Shown one piece after another: positions 1-12,137 of a stretch of DNA of 64,000 nucleotides. Origin of the DNA: Euonymus europaeus. Taxonomy: Eukaryota > Streptophyta > Magnoliopsida > Celastrales > Celastraceae. The translations under genes and the position numbers were made by a program. The stretch is from NCBI GenBank assembly GCA_963580455.1, contig OY756958.1, positions 6,894,501 through 6,958,500 on the forward strand. Direction: 5' to 3'. Position 1 is the stretch's first letter, and every line of letters begins with the position of its first letter. Under the pieces are notes generated by a model. That model worked only from the letters and a program-made list of their open reading frames with translations, searched no databases and was not told the origin of the DNA.

Positions 1-2
1 TA

Positions 3-68
3 ACAAAGGTGGTTACTCGCGAAAAGCTTCAGCTATGTCGAGACATAGCCGGAATGGACAGCAACTGA
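3..68 (+). pseudogene. Copia polyprotein, C-terminal tail (partial, enters from left)
   Basis: Reading from base 3, a short open segment ends at a TGA at 66-68. It contains TKVVTREKLQLC followed by RDIAGM, which resembles the extreme C-terminus of the RNase H region of Ty1/copia polyproteins, where a T-K-x-x-x-x-x-K-x-x-x-C pattern followed by a G-hydrophobic pair is usual. It is followed by a purine tract (GAAGGGGGAGAA, 103-114) placed where a copia polypurine tract sits, then by an LTR-like start. The rest of the element lies outside the window, so its state cannot be judged. Confidence 0.6.
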
Positions 69-313
69 AGACAGAAAAGTTGCATTATCCTCCTATGGAT
101 ATGAAGGGGGAGAATTGATGGTTTCATACCCATATGTTGTCACATGCAGCCACCAAACCAAGCTTTTGGTTCAACAATGGTGTGCCACCCACCACCCACC
201 AACCATTCACCAACCAAGCCACCATTATTGAACAAAAATCAAGTCTTCATGATTTATTTTCTTTGTTCAAAATGTGTGTGCTTGTTGTGTTCATACTCTT
301 GTGTTTGTATCTC

Positions 314-321
314 TATAAATA
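314..321 (+). promoter_or_regulatory. TATA box in Copia LTR
   Basis: TATAAATA in the context CTCTATAAATAGAAGG, inside the putative copia LTR. The position and context match the retrotransposon promoter of an LTR. Confidence 0.5.
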
Positions 322-416
322 GAAGGGTGTGTGTGTGCCATAGAGAGAAGTGTGATAAAGAGAAAAATAAGTGGTGTAGTGAGTTACAAAGAAAGAAGTA
401 AATATTCTTTGTATTT

Positions 417-494
417 TCTCTCATTTTGATTTCGCTGGTAATGTCATATTGATCCTCTCTCATTTTGATTTCGTTGGTAATGTCATATTGATCC
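417..494 (+). repeat. 39 bp tandem duplication inside Copia LTR
   Basis: Two adjacent 39 bp copies (417-455 and 456-494) differ at one base (TTTCGC versus TTTCGT). Each ends GTCATATTGATCC. Confidence 0.85.
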
Positions 495-540
495 GGTATC
501 CTCAACAGATAAATCCAAGAACACGATTTTAGTCCAATCA

Positions 541-1387
541 ACACAAATCCAGACTTTCAAAGTTCAATTCACGGGAAGCGAGATTTTACCTTTCAAAATC
601 AAAAATCTGAGGCTCACATGATGCATCAAAGAAAGGCTTGGTGGTGGTTAGGGTTCGTTGATGGGCTATTGGTGAACAGATGTGAGGTTGAGAGGAGGGA
701 TATGAACGTTGAGGGTGCTTCAATGAGGGGTTTCGATTGGTGATAGTTCTCTGGTAATGTTAGCTCTGTCCAAATGACGGTTCCGGTGGTTGAATTAGGA
801 GTTACGATTTCAGTGCGGTAAAGGAGTTCTGATTGAGGATAAAGCTTGGTACTGGTGATGATAGGTCGATGGAAGAAGGTCAAGTTCAGTTTCCGAAGAG
901 ATGATATGGAAGTGGGGTTCGGTGATTCTAGGGGTTGAGGGTCGGTGATGCTGGGCAGATTGGATGACTTTGATGATGGATACTTGAAGATGGTGACTCG
1001 GGTGACAGAGTATGAAGAAGATGAAGAAGGCTTGGGTGTTGGGAGTTATTGGTGGTGATGAGGGTGATCTTCTCAGATTCAAAGAGGATCCCCCTTGTGA
1101 CAGTAGATGGGTGTCTATATGATGGTGATGGGGGAAGAGCTTTGATGAGGGATGGGATGCCGGTAGGTGATGGCAGGGACAGTGAATTTTGGTAGTAATG
1201 GTGAGGCCAATGGTGAGAAATGGTGATAGCGGTGTCTAGGAATGGTGCAGGCAGGAGGTGGTGACAGGGATGAGTGAATGTGGAGAGAGAGTTATGGGCT
1301 GGGTTAGGTTAGGTAGGTTTTGGCCGGGCTTCGTTTTTAGGCTTTTCTGGGCTTCGAGTTTGGACTTTTGTTGAGTGTGTTTTGGGG
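541..1387. other. Non-coding stretch with strong G over C skew
   Basis: From about 630 to 1330 the plus strand is rich in G with reiterated GGTGATGG-like words and very little C. No coding pattern or family was recognised; open minus-strand frames here look like by-products of the composition. It could be internal sequence of a degraded transposon. Confidence 0.4.
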
Positions 1388-2626
1388 GTAATTAGAGCAA
1401 CTCCAATGCTACACTCTCTCCAAATTTTTCATTTTCTCAATTGAGTTTCACATCTATTACATAAAAAATGAAGTCGCAAACTCATCTAAATCATCAAAAC
1501 ACGTCTTTTAATACCGTCACATCAGAAAAACACAAATCCCTATAAATTTTCTCATTTCTCCATTAACAAAAGGGAAAAATTGTAGGGAAGTCTACTTTAT
1601 GATACTTATTAAGTAAATTCATTTATTTAATCTTATTTGTAATTAGGTCTAGTTTTTAGATTTTTTTAATTAAGTTCAATTTTTATTGGTTAAATTACAT
1701 AAATGCCTTTTAAAATATGAAAATTCATTTCATTATCGTATATGGAAACCAAGTATGTTGAGCATAAACGAGCCTGTTAAGATTTAGCAAATTCGTTCCC
1801 CATAGGATTTAACACTTATTGGTTAGGTTACAATAAGGAAATCCGATACATGAGCTCGTTAGTGCTTAGCGAATTCGTTCCCTTTAGGATTTAACACTTA
1901 TTGTTTAGGTTACAACATGAAAATACGATAAACGAGTCCATTAGGATTTAGCGAACCCATTCCCGTTATGGTTAAGAACTTATTGTTTAGGTTACAGTAG
2001 TTTAAAAAACACAATTACATAGCACATATACTAATTACATTATTTTTGAAAAATAATGTAATTAAAAAAATATATTAAAAACTATCAATGATGGGTCTTG
2101 TTAGAAAGAGTTTTACTTGGTGTGTTCGAATATGCAATTTTTTTAAAATCTACCATGTATTTTGAGAGATAAAACGTTTTAAAATTTTATTTATGAAAAA
2201 AAGTAAAAAATCTGCAGTGGATTGGACTAAAATATAAATAAGATTTTTCAATGGACTTTAAAGCCCATGACTTCTATTTTATGGACCGACCTCCAAATCT
2301 CCTTTAACAAAACCTCTACTTTTTCATTATTTCATCCATTATCTAGCAAAATTAAACTAAAATCAATATTGAGTCCCACATCTTTTACAAAAAGTGAAGC
2401 CACATACTACTCATCTACATCACCAAAACATATCTCTCAATACAATCACATTAGTAAAAATAAACATTCACATATATTATTCAGTATCATTATCAAGAGT
2501 CTCATTGTATATGGTCTTACCCAAGACTGCTCGGGCTGACCAATGATAAATTTTCAAACTGACACTTTTGTACTCACTTGACTTGAGGAGATAGTTGGAG
2601 AGAGTAAAACCATCCAAATATATATA
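1388..2626 (+). repeat. Duplicated segment, copy A (left part)
   Basis: It starts GTAATTAGAGCAACTC and is collinear with 16782-17935, sharing the opening sequence, an 82 bp tandem array, and a distal part with conserved words such as ATGGACCGACCTCCAAATCTCC and CAAACTGACACTTT. Both copies end in a TA-rich tract. In this copy a hAT transposon begins at 2627, and the homology resumes beyond it at 13151. It may be a segmental duplication or two copies of an unclassified repeat. Confidence 0.8.
1769..2000 (+). repeat. Tandem array, 3 units of about 82 bp
   Basis: Three degenerate units with a period of about 82 bp (alignable points at 1791, 1873 and 1955) share the core TTAGCGAATTCGTTCCC, then AGGATTTAACACTTATTG and TTTAGGTTACAA. 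The same array occurs in copy B at 17155-17390. Confidence 0.8.
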
Positions 2627-2726
2627 CAGGGTTGGCCGCCCTTGGGGGTGCCAATTTTTTTTTTAATACTAATATGTTATAATATATGTATATAATTTAG
2701 TTTTTACATCAATTGTATTCTAATTT

Positions 2727-2840
2727 GACTTGTGGTCTAGCGGTACACTTTTTTTTACATCTCGGAGACCGGTGTTCGAGCTTCACATCCAGCGTATCTC
2801 CTGTGTTTTTTTCTTTCATTTTTGGTAACTTAAAATTGGA
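2727..2840 (+). mobile_element. tRNA-derived SINE-like sequence
   Basis: TGGTCTAGCGGT at 2733-2744 fits the RNA polymerase III A box (TRGYNNARNNGG). GGTGTTCGAGC at about 2771 fits the B box (GGTTCGANNCC) at about the expected spacing. A T-rich stretch follows within 100 bp. This is the layout of the tRNA-like head of a plant SINE. No matching cloverleaf gene is seen, and the 3' boundary and target duplication are not resolved. Confidence 0.5.
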
Positions 2841-4263
2841 CCGTCTGCTGCTCCATAAATAGCACTCTAGTCCACCCCTAATGCCCAATTCCAAGTCCAA
2901 AATTTAGTCATGGCCCAATTTCATTGTCCCTAATTTCTAAATCAAAACAATCTTACAAGCCCTAATCTAGCATTTCTCTGATCTCTCTCCTCTCTAATGT
3001 CTCTCTCTATTTTGTATTCTCTCACTATGACTGAGCACTCAGTCGCTCTCTCTCTCTTCGTCCACTTGACTGCTTCGTGCCACTGCCTCTGACGTCACTA
3101 TCACTCAGTCTAACAATCCATTGCTGCTTGCCTGCCTAGCTTAGCGAATTGCATATTGTTGGGCGCTAGTTGCTACCTGCTGGAGAGTGGAGTGCTGAGT
3201 GTCACGCCGTCTACGGTCTGCCAATTTTTCGGTAACTCAAGTGATTTCGTTCCTCACTTTCTCTGGACCTTTTCACATATTTCACTTAGTTTACCAATTG
3301 TCAATTAGTAATCACTAGACATTAGACACTAGTTACTGTCTTGTTGACTTGAGTACTTGACTTGCTGGTGGTGCTGACAGTAGAAACTAGACACTAGTTG
3401 CTGGTGTTGGCGTGTGTTATGGAACGAGTGTAATTGAATAGAGAGAAACAAGATAGGAAATGACTTGTATATTCATTATCTAAATACAATTTTTTGCTTT
3501 TGTTGTAAGTTATTCAAGCAGGACCAAACACTTCCCATTTGGCTACGGATGGGTATAATGATTGGAAACATCTTAGTGACCAAATCAAAGCTCATGAAAC
3601 TAGTAGTGAACATCTAGTTTCACTATGCCAAAAAAAGCTTACCTTGACAGATTGTGTGTGACAATTTTTTCTATCACATAATATATGACAGAATTGTGAT
3701 AGATTTTCTCTATCATAAACATTTATGACAGTCTCGTGACAAAATTATTTCTATCAAAATTATTTATGACGATACATTGATAGAACTTTCTCTATCATAA
3801 ACATTCATGACGAAACAATGACATAATTTTTTCTATCATAACCATTTATGACTAAACAATGATAGAATTTTTCTATCATAAATGTTTATTATTGTTACTA
3901 CTTACCAAGTATTAATATATTCCATATTTATTTCTTACTAGTTATCAAATAATAATATATTACATTTTTTTATACTAATTGACTATTTGACTTACACGTC
4001 CAACACTAAAAATCTAAACGACAACCCTAGAATTCATAGAATGAGTCTTAGTCGCAAGAGTCTCAATCTTTCCTCATCGTTCAACTTAAGATTCTCATCA
4101 TAATTAGGACTCATAGTTGGTGCTTTTGTCCTACTTGAGATTCTCATTGAAATTAGAAAGAATAGTACGTAGTTCAATTCCTTTATCTCATAGATCGGTG
4201 ATTTCTCCTCAATTGGCAGTAGGAAAGTAAGCAAGAAAGGATTTGATCGACTTAGTGGATCAG

Positions 4264-5789
4264 TGATAAGTGCCAGAATATACGTTTTTAAAGTGATAAA
4301 ATACTACCAAAGCAATGCCAAGAAATTGTGCTTAAAAGCTGAATTTTCAAGATTAATGTACTTAAGATCTTCTTGGACGTTTTGCAGGTTAAGAGATAGT
4401 AAGAGCTGTCGGAATGAGATTTGATCTTCAGAAAATTTTTAGAGGACACTTCAAGCTTTGCAGGAAGTGCTAGTTCACAAAAATCAGAGTTCGTTTGGGC
4501 CTCCAAAGGTTGCCTCAAAGTCAAGTTTGGAAGTTATATCTGAAGCAGAATTTCTGTTTGCAGACCAGACCTTTAGAAGCCCATAACGTGAGTGTCTGAT
4601 GTCCAAATTGAGTGATTCAAAAGGCCATAATTATCTACACATTTTTATCTACAATATCGATGAAGGGTTTGAGTTCATAATAGGCTTCGTTTAGTCCTAG
4701 AATGCAGTTACAAGATTAGTGTGTAATTGGAAGTTGATGTCATTGATGATACCATTTCCATTCAAAGAGTGGACAATCCACCACACCAATTTGATGGAAA
4801 ATCCACCACCAAAAGATGACACTAACTCCTCCACTATGTGCTCATTTTCTCTATAAATAGAGAGGAGAAGGAGTAGAAGAGGAAGCTAGGAGAAGGAGTG
4901 GAAGCAAAAAGAGGAGAAGGAAAAGAAGAAAACAAGGCTTGTGTTTGTAATTATGTTTTTATGTTTCATGTTTTATTTGGTTATGTATAACTAAACTCTT
5001 GTTAGTTAGGGCTTGTCTTGAAGCCCTAAGCATGCTTTCAATTTTATAAGTTGTGTGGATTTCAATTTCTACAAGCATGATGATTTTGATTTTTCCATGT
5101 TATGTGAGTTCTAGTATTGTGTTTCTTTGAATAGTTAACTTGGAAACATGTATTAGAATTAATTGTTGTAGAACATGGTCAATTGCCTTGTTGAATATGT
5201 TCTTTCTTGCAACATATAATTCAGTTGAAAATGAATTATGAAAAATCAATTCTTGAATACCTAAGTACAAATACCATGTATTAGGATTCTTGTGACATTC
5301 ATATTCTCTTTGCTCTTATTGGATTCTTGATTGTTGATTGATGCAGACGTCATGCTAGATTTCGATTAAGAATACACTTAATGAGGTAGACGCCATACAC
5401 TTTACATGCAATTAAGAGAGAATCATACAACTTGAGTTTGGCCATGACCTTGTTGTGAATGTTGTCATCATATGCTTGTTTAAATTGTTAGTCTATTATT
5501 TCTTATAAATTGTTTGAATGTTTTGTGGTGGATAGTGAGTCTTAGCCTTTTTTTTTTCATTAATATCAATTCTCATTTTTGTTCTCAACGTCAATTTCTT
5601 TGTCTTAATTTTTATCTATTACAAGATTTAACCCCCCCTTTTCCCCCTTTTATAATTGTATCAATTATATTCAAGTGTTAGATTATATATCTATTAGCAT
5701 CACTCCTTGTGGGATCGACTCTTACTTGTTCACTATATATTAATTGTACATTTGTAAGTATATTTTAAATTGTTACTAACGACATAACA
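4264..5789 (+). mobile_element. Solo LTR, Athila-type (copy 1)
   Basis: 1526 bp beginning TGATAAGTGCC and ending GACATAACA, clearly the same family as the LTRs of the complete element at 46003-57858. Flanks ATCAG (4259-4263) and ATCGG (5790-5794) match at 4 of 5, so it is an aged solo LTR left by recombination between two LTRs. A TATAAATA box lies at 4852-4859. Its purine-rich leader is the shorter variant shared with the solo LTR at 40230-41750. Confidence 0.9.
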
Positions 5790-7620
5790 ATCGGGACCCA
5801 ACACAAAAAATCAGAACTTTGGCTTTTGCGGAATGTCACACATGGGAAGCACTTCGGCTACCTTATCACAAGGGATTTGACCAAAAAAACATCAAAGTCA
5901 AAATCCCTAGACTGAGAATTATCAAGTAGCTGTCCACTCCCCTAAGGTTTCCGCTTGTCGCTGTGAGCGCGAGTGCAAGCCTGTTTGCGATGACTTACAT
6001 GAGGAACTACAAGCTGCCGACGACAAGCAAGGTAACATTTCGAATTTGGACAACTATAATATAGTATATTTCAATGTGTGTGTTGTGTAAATTAAATTAA
6101 GTTGAATCAGGGTGATTGTATAATGAACACTGTATCAAACGTAGAATATGGTGGTGCATGAGACTACAAGGAATTTAAAAGTCAACTTGAATGAATTTAA
6201 ATGGAGAAAAAGGTGTGCATGTCCATGGAATGTCAATATTGAACCTGTAATTTAAATTTTATAGAAAAAATGTATTATTTTTGGGATTAGGGATTAGGTG
6301 GTCGAACAAAAATTATTTTGGATATGAAAATGTATATTTAGATTTGTCTAAACATATACAGATAGCAAAATATGTAATTTGTTGTTGGAACTCTCACTAT
6401 TGGAAATCTCTAGCATGTGAATAAGATCATTAATTAATAATATATACTTTTTCCTTGAGCCTACTTTGGATGGTAGTAATAATAATTTATTTTTGTGATA
6501 AAATGTCATGTCAATGTACGTAGCACAAGATGGAAAGGAAAAAATGGAGTCTGCAAAGGATGTTAAGAATGGTTAAGGTAATTGTAAATATACTCAATTC
6601 TATTGTGATGATATTATTGTGATCTTACTATTTATGAATGATTACTAAAATAAATTGTTTATAGTAAATAGGGCCCAAAACAACCGGATAATATGGAATA
6701 TGGATATTATGTGATGAGGTACATGAAAGATATAATAGTTGACATATCTTTGATAATGCATGACGTAAGTTTATTTACTTCCAACATTTATTCTAAGTGT
6801 CTTGATTTTATGCATGACTTCTAGACTTGTTAATTTACTTATGTGGTTAATAGTTCAAAGGGAAGGATTCTTACACTCAAGCTGAAATAGATGAAGTTTG
6901 TGTGGAGTGGGCTGACCATGTCTCCACAATTCTAACAACCCTATGATGGTATTATTCTTCCTCAATCTTTTTTTTCTTCTTCTAAATAACCTTTACTGCT
7001 TCGGAATATTATGTATGCACGCCGTCTTTACTTACTTTTCTAGTTGTGGTTTGTCTATTTGAATGATTGGGCACATTACCGGTTCATGAAAATTGGTTTC
7101 TTCTCTTATAAAATGTCTTATATATACTTGTTATTGGATTTGCAGTTCTTAATTTATGGACTTGGTTTTCATTTGGGTGTTGTTGTTTCGATCGTACAAG
7201 AATGGATTTCTCTTTATAGGATTTCTATCTAAAATATGAATTTCTATTTGCTATTATATTTGACTCATTATGTACAAGAATGAATTTTTATATCTATGGT
7301 TGTATTTGACACATATATTGTCTAGAAGATATTCTACAATGGATTTCTATATGCTATTAGATAATGCTAGCTACAATAAATATAAATGTTGTTGATTTCT
7401 ATTTGTTTTTGGTCTTTTATTAATATTTCTAGGTATTTAAAAATTTAAATATAAAATAAATTAATATTGTCAGCAAATTATGAATTCCGTGATAGAAAAA
7501 TTATGTCATAGCTTGTGACAGATTATTACAAATTTGTGACCAAAAATTTTGTCACAACTTGTGACACATTATAACTAACTTACCTACTTAATAAACCACT
7601 AAAATTTGAAATTTTCCTGC
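5790..7620. other. Interior of the CACTA-like element, no recognised gene
   Basis: About 1.8 kb of AT-rich sequence between the solo LTR and the right subterminal repeats. Only short frames are open and none shows a transposase motif. Confidence 0.4.
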
Positions 7621-8142
7621 AAAAATAGCTTGACATACTTATGACAGTAAAAATTCATCGCATGTCATGATTGGTATTTCGTCTGTCACAAGATGTGACA
7701 CCAGCTACCATGATAGATTGAAGAACTGTCATCTACCCCCTTGGATGACAGTTTTTACCCGTCAAGATAGGCCTTTTTGGACTATGACAACCACATGATA
7801 GAGTGTGCAAGAACAAATAGATAGGGAGAAAGAACATCGGAAACAAGTATTATTGAGGATAATAGACCTTGTAAAAACTATCGCAAGAAATAATTTAGCA
7901 TTCCGTGGTCATAGGGAGAAGTTTTATGAAGGGAAGAATGGAAACTTTTTAGGTTTTATTGAGATGCTTGGAGCGTTTGATCCAATAATACAAGAACACC
8001 TTCAACGTGTTAAAAATAAATCAATCTATTACCACTATTTTAGTCCAAAAATTCAGAATGAGTTGATCCTACTCTTAGAAAATGAGATTAAATGTACAAT
8101 TATAGCAAGGTAAAACAAGCAAAATACTATGCTATAATTCTT

Positions 8143-8256
8143 AGGTTGGGGCGGGACCTAAGGACCCGTCCACTGACCCGTGCCCTCGGAATGCCAGTGG
8201 AATGTAAGTCGCAGGTTATGCGACACAACGACAGGGACAGGCAATTAAAAGTGGGT
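8143..8256. repeat. 114 bp GC-rich insertion flanked by an 18 bp direct repeat
   Basis: TACTATGCTATAATTCTT occurs at 8125-8142 and again at 8257-8274. Between them lies GC-rich sequence foreign to the AT-rich transposase reading, including small inverted repeats (CCACTG with CAGTGG, and GTCGCA with TGCGAC). The added length (114 + 18 = 132) keeps the frame. The source is not recognised. Confidence 0.8.
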
Positions 8257-8826
8257 TACTATGCTATAATTCTTGATTGTACTCCTAATATAAGTTATGA
8301 TGAACAAATGTCTCTTATATTGCGATGTATAGATGTTTCTATGAAACCAATTAAAGTTGAGGAATTTTTTATATAATTTCTAAAGGTAGATGATACAATA
8401 GGGATTGGTGTTTTTAATGTTCTTAAAGATTATGGTCTTGATATTGATGACATAAGAGGACAAGGATATGACAATTGATCAAATATGAAAGGAAAACATA
8501 AAGGTGTTCAAAATAAGCTACTTTTGGAGAATCCTAGAGCATTTTATACATCATGTGGTTGTCATAGTCTAAATCTTGTACGTTGTGATATGGGCAACTC
8601 TTGTGAGAAAGCTATATATTTCTTTGAAGTTGTACAACGTATATATTCATTGTTTGCATCATCTACAAAATGATGGAATGTTTTGACATATTATGTGAAA
8701 AATCTTACACATAAGCCATTTTCTCAAACACGTTGGGAAAGTAGTGTTGAAAGTGTTAAAGCAATACGTTACCAAACTCTACAAATTAAAGTTGTTTTAA
8801 TTGACTTAGCAAGTAGTAGTGAAGAT

Positions 8827-11800
8827 TGTTGCACCTCAATTTTTGTCAGAGCCCAAAAGGCCACAAAAATTCAAATTTAAAAACTCACAATTTACATCAT
8901 TTATGAGACCAAGATGAGCTCACTTAAAACCTTATCCCAAGTAAATAAAAAATCCCAAACACAATTCATTTGTGAGCCACTTAAGCCCAAATAAATAGTC
9001 CGGCCCGATCCAACTCAAACTAAAACACCACCTCAATTCAAGCTTAGCCCAATAAGCCACAAGCCTAAACAACTGATCTAATAAAGCAAGCCCATTTTCA
9101 CCATCCATTAGAATTAGAACAGCCCGCCCCGGCCCAAAACCTAACCCCAATGAAGAAAGAAACGCAAGAGATGGAAGAGGAAAGAAAAATGGGCGCCGCT
9201 GGCCAGAAGAAAACGGGAGGAAGAAAGAGAAAATGGGCGCTGGAAAAAGATGAGAGGCGCTAGAGTTTGAAAAATAGAGAGAGCATCGAAATTCAAAGGG
9301 GAATCAGGAAAGAAAGGGATTTGGGTTGACGATGGGAGCCGCAAATCTTGATTTTAGAGATAGAGAAGGCGATTTTGGTTCGAGTTTGGTGGTATAAAGG
9401 GGGGCCGGCGCTGAGGTTTTGGGGGGGAGAATTGGAGAGAGAGAGAGCTAGCTATGAGATTGGGATTTTTGGGATTTCTTTCTTTTGCTTTCCATTTTTC
9501 TGGGTAAATTCTGGGGATTTCTTTTGTTTTTCTTGCTGATTTTTGGGCTCAAATCTTCTCTGTCACAGAAAAATTCTGACCAGAACTTCTCAGGAATCTC
9601 TGTAATTTTTTTGAAATTTTTGTAGCCACCACTTGAAGAACCCAGAACCTAACTCCCATTCCAGAAACTTTCAATCACTCACGCCAATCCCAAAACCAGA
9701 CATTATCCAATTACTCGAAACCATCAACTCTCCATCCTCAACTCACTCTCAATTTCCATTCTTTCCGATCTCTTTCCCAATTACAATGAACTGTCCTTTC
9801 TTTTGTTGCACTCTGAAAGAATCGGTGTTCAAATTGTTTAGGTATAATACGGTTTTGATCTTGCATTGTTTACTACATTATTTGTATACTCGGTGTGCAT
9901 TGTGTTTTCGTATGATGTTAGATTGCCTAGAATATTGACATCATATTTAGATAGTTTATGGCTGGATTTTAGAACTAAATTTTGGTGCACTGACTGAATC
10001 ATCTCTCTATTTCTCCAACTATTTGGGATGTTCTTTTTTTGTGTGTAAAGTTTCTGGGATTTCAATTTTTTTTTATTTTGTGTTCTATTGCTATGCTGCA
10101 GCCCTGAAGGTTATGTACTACTATGCTGATTTTTTTGTGTTGGATTCTTTTATCTCTGTGTTTTGTTGTTATTTTTAGTTATTTAGGATCGGTCATCAAC
10201 TTCAGTATCTCAATTTCTCTTTTGTTTCAATTCCCAAATTCCAAAACCTTTGTTCTTGTATATTTTCAAGTAGCCAAATATTTTTGCTTATATTGCTAAA
10301 TGTTGAGCGGTTTGATGTTTGAGATTGATACTCCTGGGCCCTTTGTTTTGGTTATGTTGAATTAGATAATTGGAGTTTGCATTACCTAGATTAATTGAAA
10401 GATCTAGTATAACTTTTATCAAATTTTGGAGTTGTTCTTTTTGTTCTGTATGTTGTTGTCTTTAGGTTTTGTGAGTGAATATAAGAGAATTAGAATTTGA
10501 TAAACCTGTTAGAAAATAGATAAAAATGGATTAATGTGATTTGCCTGATTGGACTGTGAATGGTATGCAAACTAATGGGTTAAGTTTTGTGATATGATTT
10601 GGATACTTTGATTTGTATAAATTCTTTATGGCCCATTAGGTTGATAGAAAGTGGGACCAATTTTATGGGTTAGATTGACCATTGGGCTAACATACATATA
10701 TCTTGTTACAATTTTTGTATATAACTTGGGTTGTGGATAACTGGATATTGGGTTGGCATTTGGGTTTAGTTAATATGGGCTTTATATGGGTGACTTTTTT
10801 TGTTTTTAATTAATCAAGTTGAAGGTGGCAAATGATTTAAAGGAAATTGGACTTGGTTTTCCAATTGAATGAATTGAAATGAGTTGATTTAACGGGCCAT
10901 TTGAGATATATTAAAACTTGGGCTTTGATTTTTATTTGTGAAATTGGACAGAATCCTAGATAGTTTTGGTGCTTGCTTTTCCTTTTTTCGAGGTTGAAGT
11001 GTTAGAGGATTTGTAAGAAATTTTATGATGAATTGATTAATATATGACATATTAATCCAACAACGGAACCGATTAGAGTGGCATTGGATGTCATCACTAA
11101 AGGATTCTTGAGGATAAGATTTCATGAAATTCTCATCCATTGGATAGAGAGGATTTTATGAATTTTTTGGGAAAAGTCTTTCAAATTAAATTTTAATCAT
11201 ACTAATTTAATAATATGATTAAGATAGTCGATTGCCAACAAAAAAGAGAAGCGAAGTCTCATCCATCATTTTTATTAATTGTTCAACATGTTAATGTGTT
11301 ATTTATTTGAAACATGCTTATTTGTGAATTATGTGAATGATAATTTGGTGTTACTTAATTTGTGTCAATTATATGATTTGATATGTTAATATGTGTGGTT
11401 AAAGGATTAACGATAATTTCAATACGTTTAATCCACAAAAACTCGGTTCCTAACATTTTACTTTCCCTTTTACTTTTATTTTTATTTTATTTTTTATTTT
11501 TGTTTTATTCTTTTATTTTATTCTTGTTTTATTTTCATTTTTATTCATTTTTTTATTTTTCATTTTTTGTTTTATTTTTGTTTTTGTTTTATTTTTTATA
11601 TTTATTTTTTAACATTCATATTATATAGTTTATTTGTGTATAAAAATTATATTGAAAGTCCCTACCTACGATAAAATTAATTTGGGGATTGCATTGGATG
11701 CATCCTCAGAAAGATTTTTGAGGTGAGAGTGTTTTTGGGAAATTGGACCATTAGATGGAAAAATTACATGAACCTCAATATTAGACTTTCGATATGGTTT

Positions 11801-12137
11801 TTATATTTTCTAAAATTATTTTATCCTACTTCGATATAATTGTTTTTTTGGTATAATTATTTTACCCTATATACGTATTTTTGTCACAATTAATTTTATT
11901 AAATCATTTAATGCGATAATAAAAGTTAAATTGTCAACTGTTTTTTAAACAGACGTTGTGGGGTGTCTTACTTTTTTCCCATACATAATAAACTCACTTA
12001 CCCATTTTTCTGAATTTTCGCAGACAAAAATGTTTTTATGGTGACCAATTGTACCTATTCAATTGGGGGCGATTTCTTTTATTTTTATATTATTATTTTT
12101 TCTTTTAAATCCTTCATTCGCAAAACCAGTTGCGACA
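8827..12137 (+). mobile_element. 3.3 kb solo-LTR-like insertion (Tat/Ogre-like?)
   Basis: The hAT reading stops abruptly at 8826 and resumes at 12138. The insert starts TGTTGCACCTC and ends GTTGCGACA, giving TG...CA ends with related inverted termini, and GAT is present on both sides. The length and the TGTTGCACC start recall the very long LTRs of the Tat/Ogre lineage. No coding domain is present, as expected for a solo LTR. The lineage is a guess; the insertion itself is well supported by the split transposase. Confidence 0.6.
11458..11612 (+). repeat. T-rich low-complexity tract
   Basis: About 150 bp composed almost only of TTTTA, TTTTG and TTTTC words inside the LTR-like insertion. The open frame across it is a by-product of composition. 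Confidence 0.8.

Larger units (their letters stand above)
116..540 (+). mobile_element. Copia 3' LTR
   Basis: The segment begins TGATGG directly after a purine-rich tract and ends near CCAATCA, giving short inverted termini and a length of about 425 bp, typical for a copia LTR. A TATAAATA box at 314-321 is followed by a purine-rich leader, as in LTR promoters. An alternative is TGTTG at 135 to CAACA at 543; the other LTR is off-window, so the ends cannot be fixed. A 39 bp tandem duplication lies inside. Confidence 0.55.
3621..7786. mobile_element. CACTA-like DNA transposon inserted in the hAT transposase
   Basis: The left end CACTATGCCAAAAAAAG and the reverse complement of the right end (CATAGTCCAAAAAGG) form imperfect inverted termini that both run into ACCTTGAC or ATCTTGAC. 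Next to each end are many short direct and inverted repeats: TCTATCATAAACATTTATGAC-like units at 3655-3890 and GTGACAGATTAT-like units at 7490-7790. Repetitive subterminal regions of this kind are typical of CACTA/En-Spm elements. The interior shows no recognisable transposase, suggesting a non-autonomous or eroded copy of about 2.6 kb once the solo LTR inside is removed. The right terminus is mutated and no clean 3 bp target duplication is visible. Confidence 0.5.

Noticed and set aside
2727..2790. Functional tRNA gene
   Set aside because: Pol III boxes are present but no acceptor stem or anticodon loop can be paired; a SINE head is a better explanation.
4288..4524. Minus-strand 78-codon frame almost identical to one at 40254-40490
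   Set aside because: Its conservation is explained by both lying in solo LTRs of one family. It is antisense to the LTR and not preserved in the LTRs of the complete element.
7044..7232. Plus-strand frame with hydrophobic residues
   Set aside because: AT-rich interior of the CACTA-like element; hydrophobicity comes from T-rich codons and no family is recognised.
11383..11628. 81-codon Phe/Leu/Tyr-rich frame resembling a membrane protein
   Set aside because: It is the translation of a T-rich low-complexity tract.
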